From assembly GCF_030272615.1 (NCBI RefSeq), contig NC_081413.1, positions 100,286,239 through 100,350,238 on the forward strand: a stretch of 64,000 bases of DNA. The letters are read 5' to 3'. The DNA comes from Cryptomeria japonica. Lineage: Eukaryota > Streptophyta > Pinopsida > Cupressales > Cupressaceae. A model generated the notes under the pieces. That model had not been told where the DNA came from. It saw only the letters and a program-made list of their open reading frames with translations, and ran no database searches. Positions 12,900-25,059 of the stretch are shown one piece after another. Made by a program: the position numbers and the translations under genes. Position 1 is the stretch's first letter. The number at the start of each line of letters is the position of its first letter.

Positions 12900-13760
12900 C
12901 AACAAGAGTTGATGTAGGAGACTTGCTAATAAGGTAGCAAGCAGTGGAAACAAATTCAACCCAAAATTTTTTGTTCTAGACCATCATCACTTAGCATACT
13001 CCTAGCCTTCTCTGTTAGTGTCTTGTTCATTCTTTCTACAACTCCATTCTGCTATGGAGAATACAAAGTTGTCTTTTGTTTGTTAATGCCATAGTATTTA
13101 TAGAATCTATTAAAATCATTAGAGTAAAATTCACTACCATTATCAGTCCTCAAACATTTAATTTTCTTTCCAACCTACAATTCAAGCATTGCTTTAAATT
13201 CTTTAAAATGATTGAAAACTTCAGATTTACTCTTTGTAAAGTATACCCATGTCCTTGTACAAAAATCATCAATAAATGAAACATAATATGTGGATTTTCC
13301 AATCAAAGGAACATCTACAGGACCAAACACATTAGAATGAATAAGATCCAAAACACCACAAGATTTATGAGAATTCAAGTAAAATTGAATGCAATTTTGT
13401 TTTCCATAAATGCAATGCTTAGAGAAATCAAATTCAAGATTACAATCATTCAAACCTTCAACAAGGTTTTTTATTTTTCAAGGTCCTCAAACCCTTTTCT
13501 CCAGTGTGGTCAAGTCTTTGGTGCCATAACATATTCTTCTTTGCAGGTAACTTTGCTTCAGAAGAAAGAGCACCCTTAGGTAACCAAAAGCCATGTCCAT
13601 CTACTGAAGGTGAAACCCTCAAATATTTTGACAAAGTATCCATAGATTTACTTTTTACAGAAGTGTTATTACACTCAACAGTGTATGCATCTCGCTTATA
13701 CAAAGTGCCAAACCTGATACCTCTACCAATCACCATAGCACCCTGCATCAGAAGAGACTA
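12900..13760 (-). pseudogene. copia element 1 integrase
   Basis: Minus-strand frames give MLWHQRLDHTGEKGLRTL (start of the HHCC zinc domain), then a DLIHSNVFGPVD segment, YYVSFIDDFCTRTWVYF and FKAMLEL. A later NGVVERMN-like part near 13040 is strongly decayed. This core would join element cDNA to the target. Broken by frameshifts at about 13455 and 13175. Confidence 0.78.
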
Positions 13761-13949
13761 CCTACACATCAACATCTATCAATTTGCTCACATATAATAA
13801 ATTTCATTTTAATCTAGGGATATGCAACACACTGTTAATCCTTTTTATTGTACCATTAGGAAACCTGATCCTAACTTTAACTTGACCAACAATGTCTAAG
13901 TGTGATTCATGACCCCAATACACTTTGCCTCCATTAAATTCTTCATGTT

Positions 13950-14163
13950 AGAAAAACCAATATTTATTGGAAGTCATATGAAAAGATGCACTTGAGTCAA
14001 TTAACCATGCATGATTACTTGCATGAGTAGCCAAATCTGCAATGAATGTATCACCATCTTCCTTCTTGAACTCAAAATCAGAATTGAACTTCTTCTTTTT
14101 CTTCTTCTTTTCTTCTTTGCAGTCCTTACGAATGTGACCTAAATTACCGCAATTCTAGCAAAT
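13950..14163 (-). pseudogene. copia element 1 zinc knuckle and protease start
   Basis: From 14163 the minus strand gives C-stop-NCGNLGHIRKDC, a gag CCHC knuckle with a stop replacing a residue between its first cysteines. Then comes a lysine-rich stretch and AWLIDSSASFHMTS near 14010-13970, the aspartic protease active-site region. The usual D-S-G-A reads D-S-S-A here. Confidence 0.75.
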
Positions 14164-14856
14164 GACTTTGGACTTTCCAGGAAATTTTGATCTCCCTTTG
14201 GATTTGGACTTATTGTGCTTCTCATTCTTCTTGTTTTTTCCTTTAGGTCTTCCACGAACAGTTAGGGCTTCCTTCGAACTAATGGATACTTTCCTCTGCA
14301 TCTCTTCACCAAGTAGGGCACCCACCACATCTTTAGACTTCAAAACAACAAAAGTACTACCGATAGCCATAATAAGATTATCCCACGAATCAGGCAAAGA
14401 ACAAAGCAAGATTTGACATTTCTTCTATTTGTCCATCTTAACACCAACAGATACTAATCGAACCACCAAAATATTAAATGCTTCCAAGTGGTCTGTAATC
14501 CGTCCACCCTCTTCCATTCTCAAGGAATACAATTTCTTCCTCAAGAAAATTTGATTCAATAAATATTTTGCTTGATACATTTCACCAAGCTTAGTCCATA
14601 ACTTCTATGCAGAGTTCTCTTCATGGACATTGATCAGAATAGACTCTGTGAGGCACAATATAATTAGATCCTTGGCTTTACGGTCCATAACATCATATTG
14701 AGCAGCTGCAATAGAAACTAAGGGTCTTGAGACATTCGGATCAACAACATCCCGCAGATCTCGATCTATTAGCAGATCTTGCATCTTCATCTTCCACATC
14801 TCAAAATTTCTACCATTAAATTTCTCCACCTTTATTCTCCCTGACAAACTTGCCAT
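14155..14856 (-). pseudogene. copia element 1 gag
   Basis: The first ATG after the primer-binding site (14856) opens a frame starting MASLSGRIKVEKFNGRNFEM, typical of copia gag (FNG-x-NF ... W-x3-M). The frame ends at 14605. A second piece (14155-14409) continues with LPDSWDNLIMAI and a lysine-rich tail leading to the zinc knuckle. Gag forms the particle in active relatives; this copy is broken at least once. Confidence 0.8.
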
Positions 14857-14963
14857 TTGAAAATTCCTACAACAAGATCAAAAAGTATCTTGTGCACACG
14901 CTCCCACTCAAATCTGGATTGGTTCAAAAAATCCAACAACCCACAACTAAAACCAAAGGTGAT

Positions 14964-14978
14964 CAGGCTCTGATACCA
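14964..14978 (-). other. primer-binding site of copia element 1
   Basis: The minus strand reads tggtatcagagcct, complementary to the 3' end of plant initiator-Met tRNA, two bases inside the 5' LTR end. Confidence 0.85.
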
Positions 14979-14980
14979 CT

Positions 14981-15871
14981 CATAAGGAAGTTAAGTAGCG
15001 GAACAACTTCCTAAACTAACATTGAGAGGAGGGTAATGCAAATTTTTTTATAGATCGTTATAGCAGTTACAAAAAATTAACAGAAATAAATAAAACATCA
15101 TGCATACCACAACACAACAACACAATGATTTACGTGGGGAAAACCCTTTCTAGAGAAAAACCCCATACTCCAAAAGCAACTCAATATATATTCAACAATA
15201 AAAAATAAATTACAATATACTTGCAGAGCAAGTTCTTCACAGGAGTACCACTAATCAGAGACTCAGAGGTAACTCAATAGCCATAAGACTCTTACACACA
15301 ACCTCTATCTCACACACCTCATATATAGGAGATACAATACAAGAAACTGTACAAAACCATGGCTAAAACAACCCAATAAAGTAGAACCGACCTTATCTCC
15401 ATTCTAGATGCCCTATGGCATGTCAAAATACACATCAACATGTGTTCCTCCATTTTACAACTCATTTATATGTCCAATACAATTTATATTTTCTATTTCA
15501 AAAGTCCAAACTTTCAGAGGCCATAACTTGTGAACCGTGTGTCTGATTGATGAATCGTTTGAAGCACCAGAAAGATTGCAAAGTGCTCTATCACCTCATA
15601 AACACTACATTTTTTATGCTCACTTTTCAGGGTGTTTCAAAGCCTCTAAAGTCCTAAAAATTAATTTTAAACCTTTCATCACACCCTTCAAAAATGGAAA
15701 CTTTAATATCTTCAAAACTAGCTATGATCTTGCGATGAAAATTTACCAGCATGCTCATCTAGCCAACTAGAAGCTTCAAGGAGGATTTCACACCATTTCG
15801 TGCTCCAACAAAAACTTACTATAATTAGTAACCTCATGTAAATATAAGGTTGAGACACCATTTTCCCAACA
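14981..15871 (-). repeat. copia element 1, 5' LTR
   Basis: 891 bp and homologous to 9898-10799. The inner terminus reads CAT on the plus strand where the other LTR has TGT, so the terminal dinucleotide is mutated in this copy. The hairpin motif is at about 15133-15164. Confidence 0.88.
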
Positions 15872-15876
15872 CTTAC
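15872..15876. repeat. target-site duplication, right
   Basis: CTTAC, identical to 9893-9897. Confidence 0.85.
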
Positions 15877-16020
15877 TGTTGGGAAATGGAAGAAAGAACT
15901 TCAAATGGGTAAGAATTCAACCTCTACTTCCTTTGATCTTTTTGTGCAAAGGATAGAAAATGATCTCATTTTTAAGAAAATATATGCCATGGATACACCA
16001 ACAAGCCTTATACCAAGATA
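15877..16020 (+). pseudogene. Ty3/gypsy gag remnant, 3' part
   Basis: Directly after the duplicated target site the plus strand continues an open translation (VGKWKKELQMGKNST, FVQRIENDLIFKK). It joins the IENDLL reading at 9875-9897 if the copia element and one CTTAC are ignored. No further Ty3 domain is readable downstream. Confidence 0.45.
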
Positions 16021-18734
16021 TTACTAGAAAGGGTTATGTGCAACATACTAAAACCTTAAGATTACCTTTTCCAATACAAATAGTTTCTTTAAATGATCCT
16101 AAAACATGTGGGTAGAATAATAACAATATATAGTTTTTATTTAAAAAATGATCACGATAATAAATTATGTCTAGATATGAATTAGTTCACATGACCATCA
16201 TGAAATATGTTATTGAAGAAGAACCCATTGTTGCAAAAACTACTAATCACTTTGATTAATCTACTATATGTTTCTTTGAATATGATTTTGATTTAGCAAG
16301 ATATGGTCACAATTTTTTTACAAAATTTAGTGATTAATCATGTGTTCTATTTACAATAAATCAATAAGCACATAGAGCTAAAGAATTAAATAATAATTTT
16401 TTTAACAAAGTGATGCTACTGCTAGTGTTCCTAAGTGTACACTATCAAGAAATTATGCTTTTGCATCTAAAATATTTAGTCGTTACATCATATTCCATGA
16501 TGCCTAAATTGAAAGGTACACATGTAGCTACTTTTTTTCCTTGTTCCTTAGGTTACCTAAACATAAATTTTGCGATTCCTTTGATAATTTTGAACATTGT
16601 AAAAATTTACAATTTAGATATCTCAAGATGAATACATCAAACTAAACAATAGTGATTTAACTTCTTTGCAAATTTTGTGAAGTACCCCTCTTCAACTCCC
16701 TCCATAAATACCCATTCTCATGATGAAATTATTGACTAAAAAATATGAGGAAGCCTCTAAATTTTTTTCTTTAAGGCTTCTTTGAAACTAGATGAAAAAC
16801 ATATCTCATTCGATATTTCTTTGTTTATTGCTATTTATTGACTAATTAATTATATTATTGATTTCAAATAATTAAAAAATATACATACTAATTATATTAT
16901 TGATTCTACAATATTAATTATATTCTTATATGTTTAAATTTTTATATTGGTAATTTATGGATGCTTGTGATGTCTAAAGGATATGATGTGTGTAATATGG
17001 GATGCATGCAGTCCTTCCTCAAACATGAATTCTTAGGAAGACATATAGCATCACATGAGAGAGTTATCTTAGTATGAGAGACAAGTAGCAATTCATGTGG
17101 ATGTTGTCTCTGATCTTGGATGTGTTGTACGAAGTCAAACCTTATAAGGTTAAAAGGACTTTTGGTTTTCATTGATGCTCATATATGGCTTGTTCATAGC
17201 CTTGCATTCATATGTGTATTAGATACAAGAAATGATGTCTTATGAAATATTGATTATCTTGAAATAGTTATTTGGCATGCGTCTATTATTGAGAATGTGC
17301 ATTTTGAAATTTATTTGATGTAGTTTAAATGTTTAATGTGTATGTTATGAACTAAACAAAATGATCACCGGTATGGTATTGTACCACACCTTTGGATTAT
17401 GGATGATGCTTCTTTGCCTTGAATCATGTATGGGAGGAAAGGGACATCATAATAGTAGGTTCAAACCCTTCCCTAATCAGTTGTAGGAGAATGTTGACCT
17501 TGAGAATTATCTTACATAGTCAATATTGGAGATCTTCAAATAATTTTTATGGTGTACATTATTTTTAGACCACTTATATATGTGTGGTTAGCATCATGAA
17601 TAGTTATATTTTTTCATAGATGAGGGTTAAATTTTTGACCCCTTGTACATATTGGTTATGAAATGATGTTATCTTCATTGTTGAGTATTACACATGTACG
17701 CATGCGACTTTCATATTATTGCAATATACTTGAGCTATACATATTGATGTGCTTCCTTATTGCACTACTCAAGTGGGAGTTATATATTTTGTTGTTTCTT
17801 ATTATATATCGATTTCTAGCCTTGCATATCACTGTAACATTCTATCATAAAAGTTAATGGAAGTTGTTATAATTTTATCATGTACCATTTATTAGTATTG
17901 GAATATTTATTTTGGTTAATGCTTAAGAAATTTTGAGGCTGCATTTGTGAAGTTGTTAGTTTTCTCTAACCCCTCAATCCCATTATTATTTTTTACTTGT
18001 TTCACATTCATGGCTTTTCTTCAGGTATGATATTTTTGGTATCCTTGATCTCCAACTTTTGATCATTTTTACTATGCCATCTTTTAAAGTTAGAACTTTG
18101 GCCATATCTTAGTATGATATGTAACATGATTTCCTTGGTATCCCCAATCCCTACTTCCTTATCTGTTTCATTGATGTATGTTTTGGAATCATAGACGTTG
18201 GAATACCCATAACATGATAGTTTTAATGGATTTTAAAGTATTCCTAACTCCCAAACCTAATATTTGATAAATATTTTATTTTATTTATGATTTTAAACAT
18301 TATTATCCCCATAATTTGATGTAAGAGTCATGTGGTATCCCTAACCCCTAAATCCTAATTCTTTGTTGTGTATAGCCTTTCAAAGCTAGAGTTGGAAATA
18401 TAACCATGTTTGCATGATTTAGGCATGGATGAGGAAGTACTCTTGATTCCTAATCCTTTAACTCTTATTGTTATACTTTAGAATCAAATGTTCAATCATC
18501 CTTATTAGGGATTCTATTTGGGAATGATTCATGGTTTACCCTCGAAAGGGTGAAAAACTGATCTTAAGCCAATTTATATGCAACAACCAAGAATCAAACT
18601 TTTTTTTTTCACACAAATCATTAGAGATGTGAGTGGGATTCTCTTGTTATCTACAAGGAAGAACCACATTGTCCTAGAATCATACTCTTGCTAATGACAT
18701 GTGATTGGGACTAATTGTAAATATATGCAAATGA
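16021..18734. other. no recognisable gene
   Basis: AT-rich spacer. Short frames at 16410-16631, 16942-17172 and 17663-17857 show no known motif. Part may be decayed Ty3 sequence, and the upstream part of the copia element 2 LTR could start here, but I cannot align it. Confidence 0.4.
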
Positions 18735-19326
18735 GCTTAGGTCAATATTTATGAGTTAGGCACCCAAGTTTGGAAGGTGAAAGGTAGTTCCATTGTGTGA
18801 TTGAAAGAGTCATCACAAATTTATTAAGCATATGAGAAGATGAAGATTTGATTATATATGGGGTGCCCATGTTGAATCCATGTGAGTTATTATTTCATTT
18901 CTACAAATATTGACTATCCATTAGCCTAGGTGTAGATTTTTACAATTGTTTTTTGCCTCTAGTTTTAGGATAACATTGTGGATTTACCTCCCATGGTTTT
19001 CTATAAATTGGAGCAACTAAATAGTAGTTTTATGTCCATTTATTATAGGTAACATGATACTGTTAGGTTGATCAAAGGATTGTAGTGAAATATATTATTA
19101 TGCATCTCTTTATTTAAGATTAATGATATACTTTCACTCTTTGTCATGTGGATATTTTTTCAAAAAGGGTTTCTCCACATAAATCTAGTGTCTCTTATGG
19201 TTTACTAATTTTAAAATTAATTATTGAATGCGCAACACATATAATCTCAATTGGTAATCTTATTTTTAGATTTGGTAACACATTTTTAAGTTTCTATTGT
19301 AGTTTAGTTTCACCTTCTTATCAACC
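18735..19326 (+). repeat. copia element 2, 5' LTR (alignable part)
   Basis: Collinear with 25855-26460: gagttaggcacccaagtttgg here versus gagttgggcacacaagtttgg there, through to the shared end. The upstream end is not resolved, because the first about 200 bp of the other LTR do not align by eye. Confidence 0.7.
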
Positions 19327-19328
19327 TT

Positions 19329-19340
19329 TGGTATTAGAGC
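19329..19340 (+). other. primer-binding site of copia element 2
   Basis: tggtattagagc, one C-to-T change from the tRNA-iMet complement tggtatcagagc, just inside the 5' LTR. Confidence 0.75.
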
Positions 19341-19449
19341 TTATGGTTATGTTCAAATGACGACACATTTTTTGTAAGTGTTAAAGGTTTTTGGTTGCAA
19401 TGCAAGCTTCTTTTTTTTGGTCTCTTGTATATTGTGAAGAGAATTATAT

Positions 19450-20000
19450 ACCACATGACCACTAACTCTCGCCAACATATTGAGAAATCCAATTACACTG
19501 ACTACAAGATTTAGAAATTGAAGATGTTAGATCTCCTTGAAAAGAGATTAATAATTGCAAGTTTCACAAGAAACAAAGTTGTCTACAATGTCAAATAAAG
19601 ACTGGAAGAAGTTGGACAAGAAGGCACAAGGAGCCATTTGGTTGTTTCTTACAAAATTTATCCTCTTGAATGTCTCCATAGAAGACTCCACTTACAAGTT
19701 GTGGAAGATGATAGGTGAAAGTTATCAAATTAATTTTTTTTTCAATAAATTATATCTCAAAAGATATTTATATTCTTTAAAGATGAAAGATTGTGACCCA
19801 ATATCAAATCATCTAAAAGTATTTAACTTTATCATAAGTCAACTTGCATTAATAGATGTTAAGTTAGAAGATGAAGATAAATGTATCTCATTTATTTGAT
19901 CTTTGTTTGAATCTTCGAAAAATCTAATTATTGCCATGAGTAGTGGCAATGTAGAGCCAAAGATGGGAAACATTGTTGCAATACTTAATTTTAGAAGAAA
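19450..20000 (+). pseudogene. copia element 2 gag
   Basis: A 114-codon frame (19555-19899) and flanking pieces match copia gag: KLSTMSNKDWKKLDKKAQGA, IWLFLTKFILLNV, YKLWKMIGESYQ and the LKVFNFIISQL core. A stop ends the frame at 19899, after which LFESSKNLI follows in another frame. Confidence 0.75.
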
Positions 20001-20204
20001 TGAAAAGAAGCCATAAATGATGCTAGACTTATTGATTCAGGTTTCTCCTACCATAAATGACTCCTCTAAAGAAGTGGTTTCCATCTATAAAGATATGATG
20101 GGGAGATGTTTTCCTTTGTAATAACAACACAAACAAATTTGCTAGTAAGAGAAAGGTAAAGTTGTGTTTTAGTTATGGAAGGATTAAACCATTGATAATA
20201 TTTT

Positions 20205-20321
20205 GCATATTCTAGGACTTGCAAAAAATTTACTTTCAATATCTAAGTTCAATTATTCTAGAATGCATGTAACATTTGATAAGTCTAGTTGTAGGTTGGT
20301 AAGATGGAGTTTAGTGATAGT
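20205..20321 (+). pseudogene. copia element 2 protease-region remnant
   Basis: LAKNLLSISKFNYSRMHVTF and a downstream SLVIV piece match the segment after the copia protease active site (…LLSVSKL…). The reading stops at the insertion at 20322 and resumes as a GNLFRLNA piece near 22058. Confidence 0.6.
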
Positions 20322-22037
20322 TGTAGCATCGTAAATTGTACACCCTTAATTGGGTGGTGCAATTCCACACTTAGGTTAGCACCCGCCTTTTTTTTTTGCG
20401 TCTTGCATCTTAATTTCCCTTTAAGCATTTAATTAATTCATTTAATTAAATTTAAAGTCTTCTTTCATCACTCTACACATCATAAAATTGGGCCTTTTAC
20501 CCTGAGTGTAACCCTTTTTATTTTATTCTCTCAATTAATTATTTCATCAAATACCCTAATTATGTCTTATTTCGACCTTCAAGGTCCAATTTTGCATATC
20601 TAAATGTCACAAATTACTACATACTCCTGGAATTTGTTTTAAAATCACAATATCTTGCTTCCCCGAAAATCTGGTGAAAAGTTGGTCGGACCTTGTGTTC
20701 AAACTATGTTGGTACCAACATGGTCCCGACTTTTTCTCCCCAAATTTAGGGAGCATGTTTTGGCGGTATTTTAATATTCAAATCCAAGAGATTAGCAAAA
20801 AATATTATTTCTAAGTCGGCCTGTGACTCAAAACAAAGTTAGGCTCTCCTACATAAACCCTCCCTTTCTTCATTACAAGATCAAAGATCTAGCGATTGAA
20901 GGAGATTCTTATGAAGTGAAAGTGTAGGTTTTATGAAGTCTACAATAGAAAATCAATCATTCACCAAGTCTACATCAAGTATTTTCAACACCCTTTGGGA
21001 GCTTTGAAGACATTAAAGAATAATAGGAGATCACCCACTGATGATTGGCTTGTACCTCTCCCTTAGGGTTTGGTACGGTTTCATGTTGTTTTCACGTCTT
21101 TGTATGAGCTTCATTTTTAGATTTACATTCATGCTTTATATCTCTATATCATTTGTGATTTGAAGAATTTGCATCTACATTTGTAAGCATTTAGGGTTTG
21201 CTCTCCAAAGCGTAGGGTAGAACTCTAGATTTACTTTCTTGTTCATTTAGGATCTTGCATAAACACAAGATTCTTGCACACACATTTTCAGTACATTATC
21301 GACTATATGTGGAGGTGGAAATCACCAAAAAAAGGGGTTTGACTAAGGCAAAACCCTATATAGCCACCTAGACACCCTTTTCCAAATTGCAGGTGCAGGT
21401 ATAGGAATCTAGCGGATGCACGAATTTTGGGACCGATGGAAGACATAGAGATAGTATCAGGAACAAAATCTGATCTCTGATCATAGAGACAAGGGCGTGG
21501 CACCCTGGGATAGGAACAGGGCATGATGCCCTAGTCCTCAGGGTTTTGTAGTTTTCTGTGTTAGATTTGCATTTCAGATCCAGTCCTCAGGGTTTTGCAG
21601 TTTTGTGTGTCAGATCTGCATTTTAGACCCTTAGGACCTTAGATCCAGAAATCCACCTTTCAATTTGCACAGGGACCAAGGTGCCCAATGCCTTGGTCCT
21701 GCTCATTCTACACCAGTTTTCAACAACAAGTGCACCTTTGAGTCCATTTTTCAGCCCTTCTTTCTGTATCTCAGTTTCAGTTTACAAAGAATCTGCATTT
21801 TTAGTTTAAGTGTGCTTCGTTTATCATCTCTTAGTTTAATCAATCGTTGCATCATATTTCACACATATACTCATTTACAACAAAGGAATAGAAACCATAA
21901 GATATATTCCTTGAATCTCTCTTCCCTACAAGAAGTAGTCAAAGCGGGATATCTCCCTAGGCTCTTTCGTATTCCACTATGTGTACATGAGAGTGAGATC
22001 AGGTCTTCGCTACTTGGTTCCACTTTTGTGCATCACA
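20322..22037 (+). mobile_element. probable solo LTR inserted in copia element 2
   Basis: 1,716 bp from tgtagcatcg to gcatcaca, TG...CA ended, flanked by ATAGT (20317-20321) and ATAGC (22038-22042), a 4-of-5 target-site duplication. Copia protease-side reading stops at one edge and the pre-integrase reading restarts at the other, which independently places the boundaries. The interior has no retroelement domain. Phrases such as gggaccaaggtgcccaatgc are LTR-like. Probably left by LTR-LTR recombination of a larger (perhaps Ty3) element. Orientation is arbitrary. Confidence 0.65.
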
Positions 22038-22057
22038 ATAGCTAAGGATGTTAGATA

Positions 22058-23040
22058 GGGAATTTGTTTAGGCTAAATGCCTCTACTTTGTGTATCTTTT
22101 TTCATTGTAACTGGCACTAAAAATGCATGTATGTTGTGAGGCCATAGATTGGATCACATTGGTGAAAAAGGTCTTAAGACTATTTTTAATAAAATGTTGG
22201 TTGATGGTATTTCTAATTATTCTGTTGAAAAAATAATTTATGTGAGCATTATGTGTTTGGTAAATAGAATAGTTTTTTTTTCCTAATGGGACTAATAAGG
22301 AGAAGAGATTATTAGAGATCATTCACTCAAATGTGTTTGGATCAATGGATGTTGACTCTTTTAAAAAATATTGATATTATGTTACTTTTATTAATGATGT
22401 CTCAAGATACACATGGATTTATTTTATACATTCAAACTATGATTTTTTCACTATATTTGAAGAATTAAAAGCCTTGGTTGAGAAGAAATTAGATTATAAG
22501 ATAAAAGTGTTGAGATTTGGCAATGGGGGTGAATATTGTTCCAATGAATTCGATGAGTTATATTGAAATGAAGGTATTGTTCAATAGAAGACTACTTATT
22601 ATAATCCCTAACAATATGGGGTAGTAAAAAGAATGAATTGAAGATTGATAGAAAGATCTAGGAGCATGTTGAGTGGTTCTAAGCTTGATAGATTCTTTTT
22701 GGGAGAACTTATCTAGAAATTGCTTATTATTTGATTAATGCATCTCCTTGTTCAACTCTTGTTGACAAAACTCTTTATGAAGAGTGGATAGGTAGAAAGC
22801 CTTTAGTTTCAAGCTTAAGGGTCTTTGGTTGTAATGCTTCTTTTCTTGTGCCTCAAGAGAAGTAATCTAAATTAGATCCAAAAGCACAAAAGTGCATCTT
22901 CATTGGTTCTTGTGAGAATGCAAAAAGTTATAAGGTTTGGAATCCTCTAACTCATAAAATGCTATTTTCTAGAGATGTGATATTTAGGGAGTTTAGAGCT
23001 TACTTATGTGAAGAACAAACAAAGGAGATAGATAAGAAAA
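22058..23040 (+). pseudogene. copia element 2 integrase
   Basis: Plus-strand pieces include GHRLDHIGEKGLKTI (zinc-domain start), a YFY...SRYTWIYF-like stretch, NGGEYC near 22525, INASPCSTLVDKTLYEEWIG, SLRVFGCNASF, KAQKCIFIGSCENAKSYKVW and LFSRDVIF. This covers the integrase core and C-terminal part in copia order. Many stops and frame changes. Confidence 0.75.
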
Positions 23041-23190
23041 AAATGTGCTTTTTGAGATAAAAATTGCAAAGGAAGATGCATGCATGGAGGAACATATAGT
23101 TGAATTTGAGGATGGAGAATAAGAAAAGGGTTCAAAGAGTTTTGATGATGTGTAGGATGAGCACACATAAGAATAATAGGTAGAGACTTA

Positions 23191-23951
23191 TGTTAAATGA
23201 AATGGGGTTCCTACATGGATTGAAATAGCATTAAAACAACCCAAAATTACAAACAATGAAACACTCAAGATTAGGCTATAAGAGGTTGAACAAGCATACA
23301 ATTTAACCAAACCTCTCATTGCAAAAATTTGCTGATTTTTTTTGGTTGTATGTGTGCTCACTCGAAAATATGGTAGCATAACAATGCTCTAGTACAAATT
23401 GTGTGAGAGATAAAATTGGATAAATTATCGATATATAGTATTTGGGATGAGATTGGATGAGTGATCAAGATTTGAAGATGGAGATCAAGGGTGGAAGATA
23501 GAGGAGAGGAATGAAGGAATTAAAAATTACTTTTGGGGTATTTGAGGGGACAAACACATGTTTTTATGTAAGAAGTCCATGTGCATGATGTGATGGGAGG
23601 AGTTCACCACACTTAATCAAGGATTAAGTGTGTGCACATGCTAAGAGGAGTGGATTAGGAGGATATTAGAAGGTGATTATGAGGAAAGTGGGAGAGTAGG
23701 AGGATGTGACATGTGAGGGGATAAATTATTAAATCAAACTTATTTATTTAATTTATTTGGAGGAAAGGGACTAAGGATGGGGGGTTAAATAATTAAAGGT
23801 AATTATTTGCCTTAGGCTAGGACATCGGAAAAATAAGAGGAAAATGAATAATATTAACTAAATGATAGAACATTATTTAATTAATATAGATTATTGGGAA
23901 TCAGATGGAATGGGTGTAAATTGACCAAAGGTTATCGATTTTAGGTGTTTA
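23191..23951 (-). mobile_element. possible second solo LTR in copia element 2
   Basis: About 760 non-coding bases separate THK/VETY-like copia sequence before 23190 from the KPITPT-like continuation at 23952. Read on the minus strand the block starts tgtaaacacctaaaatcg, a typical LTR opening, and ends ...taaca. No matching target-site duplication (actta versus agccc), so boundaries and class are tentative. Confidence 0.4.
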
Positions 23952-25020
23952 CAAGCCCATTACTCCTACCTTGTGAAGTTCCACAAGATAACAAAATATA
24001 GTTGATAGGTATAGCCCACCTTATTTTCATTGTGTTTTTGTTTTTTTAGTACTAATAATGAACCTAGGTCTTTTAGCGAGGCTTTCTCTTTAAAGGAAAA
24101 TGAGTCTTCGATGCAGGTCATGTAGGAGGAGGTGATTGCCTTGGATATTTGTGAAACTTGGAATTTTGTTAGTTTCCCCAAAGGAAGGAAGCCCATTAGT
24201 TACAAATGGGTGTTTAAAAAGAAATTTGGATCATATAGCCGGTTAGAGTGATCCAAGGCCAAAATGGTGGCCAAGGGCTACTTCTAAAGAGAGGGAGTTG
24301 ATTTTGGTGAAATTTTCTCTCCTATTGCTAAATTGACTATTATTAGATTCCTATTTATTATTATTGCTTGTGATTTTGAGATAGAGAAAGTGGATGTTAA
24401 AGTTTCCATTTTGCATGGGAATCTTGAGGAGGATATTTATATTCAAAAACTTGATGGTTTTGTTGTGATTAAAAAAAAACACACTTGGTTATCGAGTTAA
24501 AGAGATCTTTGTATGGTTTGAAACAATGACCCAAGTTGTGGTACTACAAGTTTAATGTTTTTGCATTGATGTTGGGTTGTGTTAGGAGTGAGGATGATCA
24601 ATATTTTTTATATTTGGGTTATTGATGATTGTATTGTATGTTGGTGAGATGTTGTTTATTGATAATAACAAGGAGATGATTAGAGAGCTCAAGACTCAAT
24701 TTTTGAGTATTTGATATGAATGACTTGGGGGTTGAAAAATAAATCCATGGGATTGAGATCAATAAAGATCTTCACATAAAGCTTTGTATAAGTTGAAATA
24801 AAGATGTTGAACCATTTTTTAAGAGGTTTAATATGTAGGTTGTAAGCCAATTAATATTATATTTCTTATTAGTACTAAGTTGAGTTTGGAAAATTATGAT
24901 GGTTTTTATAATATGTATAAGGTTCCTTATGCTACTTTTTTTGGTAGTTTGATGTATGAGATGGTTTGCACTAGACCAAATATAGCCCAAACAGTCAAAG
25001 TTCTAAGCAGGTTTATGTAT
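23952..25020 (+). pseudogene. copia element 2 reverse transcriptase
   Basis: Readable blocks include CETWNFVSFPKGRKPISYKW, VFKKKFGS, MVAKGY, GVDFGEIFSPIAKLT, EKVDVKVSILHGNLEEDIYI, and near 24630 LYVGEMLFIDNNKEMIRELK. In that last block the catalytic YVDD of copia RT reads YVGE. The MVCTRPNIAQ-like block follows near 24960. Numerous stops. Confidence 0.78.
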
Positions 25021-25059
25021 AATCCTAGTATAGATAATTGAGATTTTGTTAAAAGGGTG

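Larger units (their letters stand above)
9898..15871 (-). mobile_element. complete but dead Ty1/copia retrotransposon
   Basis: A 5,974-bp element bounded by TG...CA LTRs and a perfect 5-bp duplication (CTTAC). On the minus strand the order is 5' LTR (14981-15871), tRNA-iMet-type primer site, gag, protease, integrase, RT, RNase H, polypurine tract, 3' LTR (9898-10799). This is the copia order, with integrase before RT. The LTRs differ at many positions, and the coding region has stops and frameshifts throughout, so the insertion is old. It sits inside a Ty3 gag remnant. Confidence 0.9.

Noticed and set aside
11524-13797. Several plus-strand frames of 75-111 codons
   Set aside because: Antisense to copia element 1 RT and integrase.
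21665-22045. 126-codon plus-strand frame
   Set aside because: Falls inside the probable solo LTR (20322-22037), has no domain and crosses its edge.
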